Source: Pterobdella sp. o SKG-2022 (taxonomy: Eukaryota; Annelida; Clitellata; Hirudinida; Piscicolidae). From it: DNA of 64,000 bases. Shown here in pieces: positions 31,881-44,864 of the stretch. Under the pieces are notes generated by a model, which saw only the letters and a list, made by a program, of their open reading frames with translations, did not search any database and was not told the DNA's origin. How positions within the stretch are numbered: position 1 is the stretch's first letter; each line of letters opens with the position of its first letter. Position numbers and translations under genes: made by a program. The stretch is taken from the NCBI GenBank assembly GCA_964035795.1, contig OZ038320.1, forward strand, positions 32,051,783 through 32,115,782. Direction: 5' to 3'.

Positions 31881-33153
31881 TAGAATTTAACAAAATGATA
31901 ATATATCAACAAACAACAATAACAACCAGATTTTTTCAATAAATAATAATAAATAAATAATTTGAAACACTGTCAAAACAAAATCACAAGTTATCAGTAG
32001 ATGGCACTCGATGAAATAAGGTCCCTGTCTTCGTGTATGGGTGTGTGTGTGTGCGTGTGTGTAAGTATGTATGTATGTGTATGAGTGTGTGTGTATGTGC
32101 TTCACGTGTTCTTCCCAGTACTCCAGACCCCACTAAACAGCTCTGATCTTCACTCCTCCCCCCACGTAGCAAGCATCAAGTCTGATGTCCATAGTGCCCC
32201 ATAAAGACTAGACAGTAATTATCACTGCACCAATCCACTGTCGAAATCGCCTTTTCACTCATCAGAGAGCTTGACTGAAGCATTTGTGACAAGGTGGCTA
32301 ATATGGATACCGTCTCCGACTTGGGCAAAGCCATTGAGACCAAGAATTTGAGCACTGAAATTTGCATCCTATGCCACATGAAGGCGGAGTTGTGTGTTTT
32401 TGTTTATGTGATTCTATTTATGTTATGTGTAAACCTAATAACATAAGTGGCTCTGTATGCTTATTTATGCATCTATTTTGTATGTATCTATGTGTAAATT
32501 TTTGTATAAAACACGTATAAATAGAATAATGTAAAAGTATAAAAATTTATGTGAACACATTTGATATGTGCGCGTGAAAATGTTTAGAGGCATTTTGCTG
32601 TTTTTTGAGTGTATAACACTAATAATATAAGCAAAAAAAAACAATAATAATAGTAATAATAATAATATCGATAAAAATAATACAATATAATGTTTTGAAT
32701 GTCAAAAGTGTACAACGCCAAGCTAGGTCTTTAACAAGTCTTAAAATAGAATAATAACAATAATTAAGAAAAAATAAATTGGCTGATTTCCTTGACGTCA
32801 TATATCATATAGCATGCAAGAAACTATTAAATAACAGAATAAAAGCAGAAAATAATAATTAATAAAAAAAAAACATAATAAAAATAAAAAAATAGTCAAA
32901 ATTGAAAAAATGAAAACAATAATAATAATAATAATGTACCATTTCCCTTTTTCAAAAGGTCACTAACAATAAAAATAAAAAAAAGAATAATAATAATTAG
33001 GGTCACCAAGACAAAGATGAATGTGTCCTGGAAAGTAATTAATTGCAAATAAGGCTATCGATTTAGGCACCAATCATAATCATTCCTATATTGCTATTAA
33101 TAATATTATTATTTCTAATATTTATTAATTTTTTTTTATTGTTATATGTGTTA

Positions 33154-36100
33154 TTATTTTTTTCTCCTATTTCTTCTTCTCTTGCCTCTATTCTGGTTTT
33201 TAATCACATTTGTGTCTGAATCTGTTGTGCCTTTGTTATTGCCGTTATCATCATCATCATTGTTATTTCCATTATTTATATCGTTACTTTCATTATTATT
33301 CTTATTACTATCATTATTATTGCTGTTTACAGAGTCCTCAGTGATTATTGCACTGCGGGTATCATCCAATTCATCGTCGTTATTGCCTTCATTATTACTA
33401 TTATTATTCATATTATTGTTATTATTATTGTTGTTGTTTTTTTCATTATTATTTTCTACATTATGATAATCAGCATCATTGTCATTGTTTAAAACAGTAT
33501 TAGCTGCCCCTTCATTAGCCTCAACCTCTGTTTTGTTGTCACTGCTATCATTAATGTTATTATTATTATTACTGTTACTATTATTGTTAGTATTATCAAT
33601 AATACCACTATTGTTATTATTATTAGTGTTAGTTCCATCTTCCATTGTTTGATCTTGTGTTATTTTCACCGCATCAGTATCACCTTTAAAATCACTATTT
33701 TTATTATCCTTATCTTCATTACCATTACCATTAGATGTGTTATTAGATTCATCATTATCATCATTATTAGTGCTATTAATACCCACAATGTTTGTTGCAG
33801 TTTTCAGTTCGGATGTAGTATCATTATCATCAACTGTATTATTATTATTATTATTTTTAATGTTATTATTCTTATCATGGGTATAGTTATTGGTATCATC
33901 ATTTTTCACTTCATCAAATTTGTCTTTTTTGGAGCCATCATTCACTCTATCGTCATTATTATCAATAATATCATTAGTATTAATTCTATCATTATTATCA
34001 TCATGAGTTTCATTATCATTATTATTATTATCATTCTTATTATTATTATTATTATTATCACTCTTAACGTTATTACCACATCCTACATCATCAATATTTT
34101 CACCAATATGTTTATCAACATCAACATTAATACTATTCTCATCTTTAATTTTTCCCATATCATTATTATCATCACCACCAACTGGAACATCATTACCTTC
34201 TTCATCCTCCTCCGTGATGGAATATTGTGTTTTGAGATCACCGACCAATGTTGATGATGATGGTGATGATATTTTATCATTATTTACTGGTGATGATTGT
34301 GAGTCATCATGATTATTATTATTATTCAGCGGCGTTGATAATAGTGATAATGTATTAATATTATCATTATTCGATGGAGGTGATTTATTATCATTATTTA
34401 ATGGTGATGATGATGAGGATGATCGTTTGGAGGAACTTGTTGATGGTGGACATTCATTATTTTTATCGTTATTATTTTTATTATTAGTAGTAGTACCAGG
34501 TGCACTTAATATAGAGGTTGAAAATGATGATGATGTTGTTACTAATGATGGTGTAGATGATGATGATGATGATGATGATGCAGATGGCACGACGTTTAAG
34601 GATAGGAATGATATAGAAGGAGGTGGTGACGTGGGAAGTGGTGGTGATTCATCATCATCATGGTCGTCATCATTAGCCTTATTATTGTTATCATCTATTT
34701 TACCGCCATAATCTTCATTCATGATGTCAGCATCTGCTAAATCAACGTCATCATTATCTCCCAGAGTGCCATCGCTGGCATCATCATCATCAGCTTCAAT
34801 GACCTTTTCATTACTATCACCATCATCAGTATTATTATTATTATTATTATTCTTTTTATTTTCATTACTACCATCCTCACCAAACTTCAATGCTTTCAAA
34901 GCATGGTCCAGGTAATCATTATCAACAACATCGAAACCACTATGTAATTTAATATTATTATTCCTTTTACGATCCAAAGTTGATGTAGGCGACAATAACT
35001 CTTCATTCTCTTCATCTATTTTAGATAAAGCATCATCATCATCATCATCTTCTTCTTCTTCATCATCATCTTCTTCGTTTTCTTCCTCTTCTTTATTATT
35101 TAACAAAACACCAACATCACTATTATTATCAATAATATCACAATCATCATTATTGATATTATTATTATTATTGACAGCATCGTCGTCATCACTACTATGT
35201 TGTCTTAAAATACTTGAAAAACTTTTCAACACTCTGCTTGCCTCGTCATCATTATTATTATTATTATTATTTACAATATTTTCATTTTTATTATTAATTT
35301 TTTCTTCGTCATCGATTGCGGCACATGAGTCGTTTTCATTGGTGGATTCTGAAGTTAAAATAGAATCATGAAAACAATGTTAATTCTAACAACATTTTAG
35401 ATGGTTGCCTGACACATTTTTGAAAAGTTATTAATAATTATGAGTTATAAATAGCAGTACACGAACCAGAGATAAGTGATTGGTCAGCAGAAGGTGCATT
35501 TTGATTGGTCGATTGCCTCACTACAGTCTGTTAAAGGTTTTGATGATTAAGAAAAGTATGAAAGCAAAAATATAGTAAAAGAAATGATGATAGTAACAAT
35601 AACCCAAAGATTCAGAATAACAATAAAAGCAAAAACAAGAAAACAACATCCCTAATAATAACCGTAGTGATAGCAGTACCAATAATAACACTTATTATTA
35701 ATAATAGTATAATTTATAAAATTTTTTTAGTAATTTTATGGTAGCAAACACAAAAATAGAATATCAACGAAATTCCAGCTGATAACATTGGAGAGCACAT
35801 GATTTGCTGTTTTTAGATTACAACCTGGAAAATGAACTTTTCTTTATAACAAAAAACATAATATAATAATAATGATAAAATGAAAACATACAATTCATGA
35901 GAATCATAAAAACACGACAATAATTGAATTTTTTATTATTCTATATATAAAATATATCAAAAAGCTTCGTCAAAACAAAAAATTCAAATAATGTCGTGTT
36001 TTTATGATTCAAAATTTTGACGCCAATTATTCACAATAAAATTTATAATAATAAATATTAATGTTTGTACGAATAAAAAGATCATAAAAAATATAAAAAA

Positions 36101-38601
36101 TGCATAATATTGATCCTATTAGTAATTATAAAAAAATCAAAAAAAATTTATTGATAAATAAATCATTATTATTATCTTCTAAAAACAATAATATAATGGA
36201 AACTCTTATTATTCTTTTATGATTGTTATGGGAGGTATTGACTTATCTGAAAAATGAAAGTGAAAATGATTCCAAGAAGTATATTAACTTGCTTGTTAGT
36301 AGATAAATAATAAGAATAATAATAAGAAAAACAACAAAAAAAATGAAAGAAAAATAATAATAATGAGTACAAGAAAAACAATGTTAGCAATGAACTAAAA
36401 AAATAATACAGAAGAAAAAATAAAACCAAATATGAGTTTCTGAGGGTATTAATATCGAGAAAAAACTAAAAAAAAAATCGAAAACTCTTCGTTTAAACGT
36501 GATCTGCTTAACGGACTCGATTCAACTTCAATAATAATAACTATAACAATATTAAAACAAAAACTACAATAATAACATAGCAATAGTAACAATAATATCG
36601 AAATATTAAATGCTTGAAACCTATATAAAAAAAATAACAATAAAAAAAATAAACAAGTGTTAAGAACAAAAAAACTAATTATTATTATTATTGAACGTAC
36701 GTTGAGAGAAGCTAAAACTTCCTTGAGTTGTTTTGTATAGGGAAGTAAATTATCCATATAAGTATTTTCATTATTATTATTAATATTATTATTTTCATTA
36801 TTATTATTATTATTTTGATTATTACCATCACTATTATCATCACCCACTCCACTATAGTCTTTCAAAGTGATGTCAACCTTTGTGTTAGTACTGTATCCAT
36901 TTGAAATACTATCATTATTATTATTATTATTATAGTTATTATTTTTATTTTTAGTAGTATGGGACTCATTGATTGAGTGGTATATGGACTTGGTAATTTG
37001 TTCGGTACACCACAACGATTCATAAAGAAGGGAATTTATGTTGTAGAGATGAGGGGTGATGGAAGGGTCGGTGGATGAGGATAGGGATGGATTGAATGAT
37101 GAGTTTATGAAAGGATGAATGGATGAATTGAAGGATGAATTGATGGATGAGTTGAATGATGTATCCATGGATGAATTGGTTGTTGGCTGATATAAAGATA
37201 AAGTATTTATGGAAAGATTTGAAGTATTAAAGGAATTATGATTGGCTGAGATTTGGAGCGTCTGATTGGTCGGTGAGTCTGAATGGATAGAATGAAAATT
37301 GGCTGAATGTTGATGGTTGTGTGGTGGTGTTGTTGGTAGCCGTCTTCTGGTGTTCGAGTGCAATGATGAAGACGACGACGATGATGGAATAAAAAATGAA
37401 GACAAAGATGACGGTGATGATAATGATGCTTTTTTTGTTGTTGTAAAAGATGATGATGAAAAAGATGATGAAGATGCTGATAGTAGTTTTTGTAGAAGTT
37501 GATCCCGTTGTTGGAAAGCTACGGATAATGCTTCGTCTGTTTTCTGGAGTTTGTCTGATGTTGGGTGAACAACAATGTATTTTTTATAATAATAATAATA
37601 ACACTAATGATAACATTAATCATCACCATTTTCGTCATCATCCTCACCACCATCACCATCGTCATAATAATAAAATATATATATCTAAAATGTTGAGAAA
37701 AAATATACGATGAAAAATATGAATGCAAATATTATTGGAAAAACAGAAGTAATATGATCAGAAAAACGAAACTAAGGTTAAAAATATAATTACTTATATC
37801 ATTAGCAATAGTAATTAGAAAAAGAAGGTTTAATTAACAAGAATGAGCTTCAAGAATCTAAGTGCCTCTACCATATGGAAGCAAAAACATTTACAATAAT
37901 ATTAACAAAAAAACTGAATATGTTAAAAATAATTAAAAAAAAGCTAAAAAAAGTAATAATGTTAATAAAAATAGAAACAAAAAGAATAAGACTTAGAACG
38001 ATAATAATAAGAAAAACAACTATAATGGAAATTTAAAAAAATGATAACAATAATAATAATGATAATAATAAACAACCGATGATGATGGCAAGCTTTCTGT
38101 CGTCATCATCTTCGTCAGCAATGGTGACGACAGCTTTGACCGATGGGAGCAGGTCGTTGTGGTGTGGGGGGCTGCAAATATTTATAATAATATTATTAAA
38201 TATAAGAATAGTGTTGAAAATAATAACAATAATAAAGAAGATCAAAAAAACAAAGAAGAAAATTTTGAAAAATTATAAAGAGAATTAAAAATAATGGTAG
38301 CCTGAAAAATTTAACTTCAATCAATCAATCAATCAATCGAACCCTTATTATAATGCCAATGAAATAAACCTAAAAACGATTTCAACTAACACGATATCGT
38401 TCTTCTCATCTTTATTGTCGAAGCTTTCATTTATAAAATGTTCTTTATTATCATTATTATTGGTGCTATTATTAATATTGTTGTTATTATTGCTGTTAGT
38501 ATTATTTTTATTTTTGTTATTATTATTAATGAAGTCGTCATTGGAAAGAGTGAAAGAATTGACAAAAGCTTTGGACTGGGAACTTTCAACAGGACTGTTG
38601 G

Positions 38602-38648
<47 letters not shown>

Positions 38649-39187
38649 GTTATTATCATGAAAATTGGATCAATTAATACTAATATAAAAACAGAATAAA
38701 ACAATCGAGAATAATAAAAACAATAACAACTCATTCAAGAATAAAAATTGTAATGGTAGTTGATGTTATTAGCTTGAAGAAAAATCTCCAGTCACAAGAT
38801 TGCAGGCTATTTTGATTGAGAAACAAGAAGGACGAAAAAAATTTGAATAATAATACAAATGATATATAATAATATTAATGACTCTAAGGAAGATAAAAAT
38901 AGCAAACATGATGTAAATAATAATGAAAGTTATAATGGAAAACAATATAAAAACATTAGATTTATAATTAAAAAGAAAAGAAAAATACAACAAAATAGTA
39001 CTATAATTGCTTCAATTAATATTCTCTCTTCACAATGTTGAGGGTGGGAGTAACAACGGTTAATTATCATTGGTTGAGACGACAAAAATAACTTAATAAC
39101 AAGTTTTTTATTATTATTATTATTATTTTTATTGTTATTTCTTTATTAATTGCCTTAGTTTCATTATTTATATTAGTTAATAATAAC

Positions 39188-39219
<32 letters not shown>

Positions 39220-41321
39220 TCATAACAGAGCCAATTGGGACTCAAATATGGTGGCAATTAGCTGTTTAAGCTGCGATGTTTGTTCATGGTTGTTGAGCTT
39301 ATTATCATTGGTATTTCTGATGTCAGTTGTGCTTGTTTAAAAATAACATCGATAGGTAGTAATAATTGTTATAGCACTAACAATATTGGTTGTAGTAATA
39401 CGCCTAAAAATACTGTTATTTAAGAGTATCATTATTTTCAGTCATTGAAATATGTACAGTCTAATCATATATTTTAAACATTTTAAAGGCAACTCAAGTA
39501 CTACTATCATCTGAAAAAGTTAATACGTTTATTCCATTTCATCAATTATTTTTTTTACTCCTTTTTGTTCATATTATAACTAATTTTATTATTATTTTCT
39601 TTAGATTATTATTTTTATATTTGTGATAGTAATCATTTTTCATTATTTTTATTATTCCTTTTTATAAAATTCATTTTGACTTTCTCCACGTGTCTAGACA
39701 AGCGAGACAGATAAAGGAGATTTAAAGATGGAAACAATATACAAAATAACAATCACCACAAAAATAAGAAAGATAATATTTTTTTTGAAAAAATAAAAAA
39801 TAATTTCAGCAACAGTCTAAAATAAAAACACTAGCAGGAAGGTTTTTTTAAACAAACATGATTACCATTTGAGTGAAATCTATATTTGCTGAATTTTTAT
39901 CACTTAAAATATCGCTTTGAAAGATAATGGAAAAATATCAGATATAGTTGAAAATAACAATTGATACTATTTTTTTTACTAAAATAATAATCACTTTTAA
40001 TCGAAAAAAAAATACTAGCAAAATGAATACTAAAGATGTTCTCCAACAAGAAACAGATGAATAAGAGAAAGTGGAAAATGAGAATTATGATAATAAAATA
40101 TTATTTTCATTATTTGAATAATACTAATAATATAAATAAAAATAAATTTGAAAATCAATAAAAAAATAAATAATTAATGAAATGTCAGAGATTAAAAAAA
40201 CTATTATAAAAACTTAACAATGAAACAATAGTTTAAAGAGGGAAATAACAAAAATAAGAATGATAAAATGTCCATTAGACCACACAAGTTTTCCCCATAG
40301 TCCATTGTTTCGAATACACCCGAAATATCAGTAGAAAAAATAATAAACATAATGATTATAATAATAGTAATAATAAGAATAATATTAATGAAAATGAACA
40401 AAACTAATTTTATTTATTCTATATATAAAGAAAATATATTAGAAAAAGAAAACAATCCTGACAAAAATAGTAACAACAATAAAAATAATATACCCACCTG
40501 GAAAGAGTGGCTGTTAGTTTATGGGGAGGTATGTTGGGGAGTTCAGGGGATTTCTTCTTGTCACATCTCAATAACAGTCTGTTGCTTTGTGTGTGTTAGA
40601 GTGTGAACGTGTAGTTGAATTTGTTAACTCCAAGAGGGTTGATATAGGCAAAAATGTTGTATACATATTTGAAGCACATTAAAATACAAGATACTTACGA
40701 TGTCTCTAAAAAAATAATTAAAGCATGCTTAATTAAAAGTTCTCATGCTTGAAGCGTTAAGATAACTTGAACTAATAAATTAATATCCTGCTAAAAAAAC
40801 TGTGATAAGATCAAATTCTAACTTCACCTTAAAAACTAAAAAATTTTTATTATTTATATTATTATGACTATTGTTTAAATATGTTAGATTATTTTGATTA
40901 TTACATTTTTATCCGTGGTGTTGAAAGGCCGAAAGGAGTTTATTTTGCAATAAAGATCACTAATGTCAAAAATAACAAAAAAGTGCAATATCTATATGAC
41001 TTTATTATCAATATAATATATATTTAGTACTAATACTACTAATGATAAATATCTTTTCTTGAAATACTGGCTAACAATTGATGAAGGAAATAATAATAAA
41101 TATAATATTTACAATGGTCCTTGTCGGAAAATGAAAATTCTAGAAAAAATTTAATGAGTTTGAACCAAGAAGAAATTACAAAGCTATAACCCTAATAATA
41201 GCAATAATTAATGATCATAATAAAAAAATGAGTAATAATAAATTACAATATTAATATAAATTATAACTATGATTTAAACATTACTAATACAAAAAACAAC
41301 AACTACTACTACTACTACTAT

Positions 41322-41383
<62 letters not shown>

Positions 41384-42067
41384 TTACTACTACTACTACT
41401 ATTACTACTACTACTACTACTATTACTACTACTACTACTATTACTACTACTATTACTATTCCGATGATAACAAGATGACAACATAAACAAAAGAAGAGTT
41501 CAAGTGCAAATAAATACTCTCAACTATCCGAGTGCCATGAATTATGCTAAACAATAATAATAATAATCATCATAATAATAAGAATAATAATAATAATAAT
41601 ATTTTTAGCAAAGCATTATACTTTAACTTAAGAATTGGGTGTGGTCTTTCAAAGGCATTTTATAGCTATGTTTATACCATTAGTTATTATTTCTATTTAT
41701 ATTTTTATTCATACTATGTTATTCATTTTATCAATGGTATTATTCTATTAAATCAATGATTACTCATTTAAATTTTAACTAGAAAAGTTGAAAGTATAAA
41801 TAAATATATATAATTAAAAAATCGAGAATTAAAAACCAATTGTTGAACTGGCAATGTTGTGTAACAATGACAGAGAGCATGAGAAAGTAGATTTTTAATA
41901 GTAAAAAGAACTTCATTAAAATAGAAAATAAAATGAAGAACATCACAAAAAAATAATTAAATAATCTAATAATAAAATGAAGATTTTTTATAGTCGTGCA
42001 TTGAATTAATTAAATCATGGTTGTGGAAACTTGAAAAAATAATGAAGAAAAGATTAAATAAAAAAAA

Positions 42068-42102
<35 letters not shown>

Positions 42103-42973
42103 ATCTTCATCAATACATTCATCAAATAATAAGGGTTAATATTTCTTGGTTTTTCAACCTATCTTAGTTATTGCTATATTTATCTCTTCGAGTGTAAAAT
42201 TAACCTATTTAATCCTACTTTATCAGACCTTTTTTTGATTTATCCACTCCTCTCTTTATTCACTTCTCTCCAACTAATAATAATAATCTACGAAGTATAG
42301 TATAGTGAAGTTTCAAGATTACAAAATTTTTACTATCTTTGAATTCATTCACTCTTCCATCCATCTAGCGATTTATTCATTTATCCATCCAACCACCCAT
42401 CCATTTATTCATTTTTCCTTTAATTCAAACACACAGCACCCCATCATGAAACAGATTCTTTATGACTTTATTTTCTTCATCATTATTCACTCATTAGCTT
42501 TTCCCACTAAGCTTAGTCATTTACTTTTATACTTATTTTTAAAGCCCTCTATCTAATTATATTTATGCTTCTATTAATCCTTAAAATCATTCTAAATATA
42601 TTTATACTTATACACTTTCATCACCCTTTCATCTATCCATTACCTCCTCATCCATCAAAACATTAAATCACCTACCCATCCACATATCACCTTCCATCTC
42701 ATCTATCCCACAGCCCACCATCAACTCTTCCATCTATCCACCCATCAACCCATCTATCTTTTCGTCAACATACATCTTATATTATATAATCCAAAAAATT
42801 CTTGATGCCATTATAATCACACTTCTCATTTAATTGTATTTCTCTAACAACCCTAAACTCCCTCAAACTAACCTCCATTTAACTTTGTTATTCTTCTTCT
42901 CATTGTCCTTCTTGTTTTTCACGCCATCCTTCTGGTGTCCCTTAAAACTTGCCAAGATGCTCTTACTTGACAT
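33154..42973 (-). CDS. Unrecognised coiled-coil, Asn/Asp-rich protein (8 exons)
   Basis: I do not recognise this gene. Exons in transcript order: 42973-42873, 40566-40498, 39316-39227, 38594-38370, 38171-38077, 37554-36701, 35527-35467, 35348-33154. Every junction is GT/AG and all phases agree, giving 1,229 residues from the ATG at 42973. The N-terminus is basic (MSSKSILASFKGHQKDG, KKKSPELPNIPPHKL). A short coiled coil spans exons 5-6 (KLAIIIDKLQKTDEALSVAF, then QQRDQLLQKLL, residues about 187-220). Exon 6 adds Ser-rich sequence and helical segments (LLYESLWCTEQITKSIYHS, YTKQLKEVLASLN). The last exon (731 codons) is almost wholly Asp, Asn, Glu and Ser and ends in a basic GKRRRNRRKK. Two poly(A) signals follow within about 30 bases of the stop. 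The ordered blocks and phase agreement support one gene. The first exon could be internal, since its ATG directly follows an AG. Confidence 0.7.
38606..38648. repeat. (AAT)n microsatellite
   Basis: Perfect AAT run just 5' (minus sense) of the acceptor of the exon ending at 38594. Confidence 0.95.
41301..41459. repeat. (ACT)n microsatellite
   Basis: About 50 ACT/ATT units in an intron of the minus-strand coiled-coil gene. The Ser-repeat ORF on the minus strand is a repeat translation. Confidence 0.95.
42073..42101. repeat. (CA)n microsatellite
   Basis: Short perfect CA run. Confidence 0.9.
42345..42780. repeat. Degenerate CATC/CCAT tract
   Basis: Pyrimidine-rich imperfect tetranucleotide array in intron 1 of the coiled-coil gene. 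Confidence 0.8.
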
Positions 42974-43400
42974 CTGTGTGTAATGATGGTGAGTGGTCAA
43001 TAGTGGTTGGGTGGAATGGTGTTGGATGAGTTGTATGAGTGTGGTGGGTAGATCGGATGGTGGTTGATGGGTTGGCTAATAAATAAATTATTAACCAAGA
43101 ATATGAATCCAAATATTATAAATAAAAAGTCTGCTAAATAAATATAGAGGGTGGTCGTGATGATTATGTAAAATGAGAACACAAAGGTGAAATTGTGCAA
43201 TGATAAATAATTCTAATGAAAATAAATGAAAATGATTATAATAATTTTACTATTTTGAGTATCAAAAGAACGTGTGACTATTTGAAGCCGAAAACTAATT
43301 AAATATAAATGGAAATAGTTATGCCGACAAACATAAAAGTGTGAATGTGATATAATAGTGTAAATTAATATATTAGTATAAATCAATATTAATCCAATTA

Positions 43401-43755
43401 GATTATACTGCTCTTCATGCCCCAGTAACTGGGGTTGACAGCAGTCGACCTAGTTTATTGACACTATTACAGAGTAATTTGTAAAAAAGGCCATTTATTT
43501 AGGACAAATTTTTATAGTGCTAGTCCGAGATAACTTCTAACTTGAAATTATCGAACATACACCGTTCCCACATTTGGTCAGTTTGCCTTGCCACTGTAAA
43601 CAAAAAAAAAGATAATCCACCAAACCAAATGAAAACAATACCAGAATATCGGTTTGTCGATACCTGCTAACGGATTCTACTGTCATCCATGTTTTAAAAA
43701 GAAAGCCGTCTCAATTCGGAGACGCTATCTTCTAAGTCATGCCCAAGACCAAAAA
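43401..43755. repeat. Probable dispersed element with double hairpin
   Basis: Opens with an inverted-repeat block (43407-43445): outer arms ACTGCT/AGCAGT and an inner perfect stem CCCCAG-TAA-CTGGGG. A second copy of this block lies at 49714-49762. The rest is non-coding and of higher GC than the surroundings. Class unknown. Confidence 0.5.
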
Positions 43756-44821
43756 AATAACGGTGATAATTATTAAAAAAACAAAATAAACTTAACAATA
43801 GTGGATTAAATATCGAGAATATTTTAAAATTCAAATAATAAAATATGAAAAACAATTAAAAGTTCAAAAGTATTAATAACAATACCAATAGATTTTAAAT
43901 GTTAATAATAAAACAAATGAGAATTTTGAAAAATAAGAATAATAGAATGATATTTGATTAAGTCATTTAGTAGCAAGTCATCAATCGCTTATTCATTTAT
44001 CAACCTGTCTGACCATGGTGATGAGCCACATAATAATAATAATAATAACATATAGAAATTAATATTTTTATTATTATTATTATTTAAACTAAATACTAAT
44101 ATTTCAAACTCTATACTTCAATATTTTTTTATAAATATGTTAGTGTTTAAAAATTTTTTATACATACTAATAAAGGAAATTGATGTTACTATTAAAAAAT
44201 AGCAAAAACATATGCGAAAATTTTGTGTTCTCATAATAATTCTTTCATTTCAAATAAGATGAGATAATTTTATCATAAACTACTGAGAAGAGGAAAAATC
44301 CATAATAAAAACACAATGATAAAATCAAAAATAAAATATAAAAACAATAATAGAAATAAATTTGAATAATTAACATCGAGTATATTTACGAACACTTGAA
44401 ACACTCAATATCAAGACAAGCGCTATTCCATGCAGTTTTAATGGTGTTTGTAATAACAATAATAATAATAATGATAATAATAAAAATAACAAGATGAAGA
44501 AAAATAATAGTGTAAAAACAATTAATAAAAGTTATAATCACCGCGTAAAAAAAATGAACAACAATGAAGATAATTAGTCAAAAAAATAACAGACCAGTAA
44601 AAAAATGAAAAGAAGCAAATTATTCAAATAATTGATATTTTTACTTTGAAATCATTATTTACTATTATTATTATTGACATTGTTATTCCACAAAATTATC
44701 AAAAACTGCCATAGGCTATGCTTGGTACTAAATAATTTTAATTATATAACAATTATTATCATAATTCATATATAGGTAGTTATTTTATTAATTATATATA
44801 TAATGTTACGTAATAGTTTCA

Positions 44822-44824
<3 letters not shown>

Positions 44825-44861
<37 letters not shown>
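44825..44861. repeat. (TA)n microsatellite
   Basis: Perfect TA run. Confidence 0.95.

Positions 44862-44864
<3 letters not shown>

Larger units (their letters stand above)
27034..33153. other. Intergenic between convergent genes; repeats, no supported gene
   Basis: AT-rich. Contains the MTSS1 3' UTR, a TG run (27759-27840), a GGAT-type degenerate array (31540-31880) and GTGTGTATG repeats near 32038-32100. Two unexplained balanced-composition islands are at 28374-28562 and 32155-32400. Two AATAAA signals on the minus strand (at about 33121-33141) belong to the next gene. Confidence 0.6.

Noticed and set aside
31306..31893. 195-codon minus-strand ORF
   Set aside because: A translation of the degenerate GGAT tract and neighbouring AT-rich sequence.
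33649..34254. Long plus-strand ORFs (Ile-rich) between 33.1 and 35.4 kb
   Set aside because: They are antisense translations of the Asn/Asp-rich last exon of the minus-strand coiled-coil gene.
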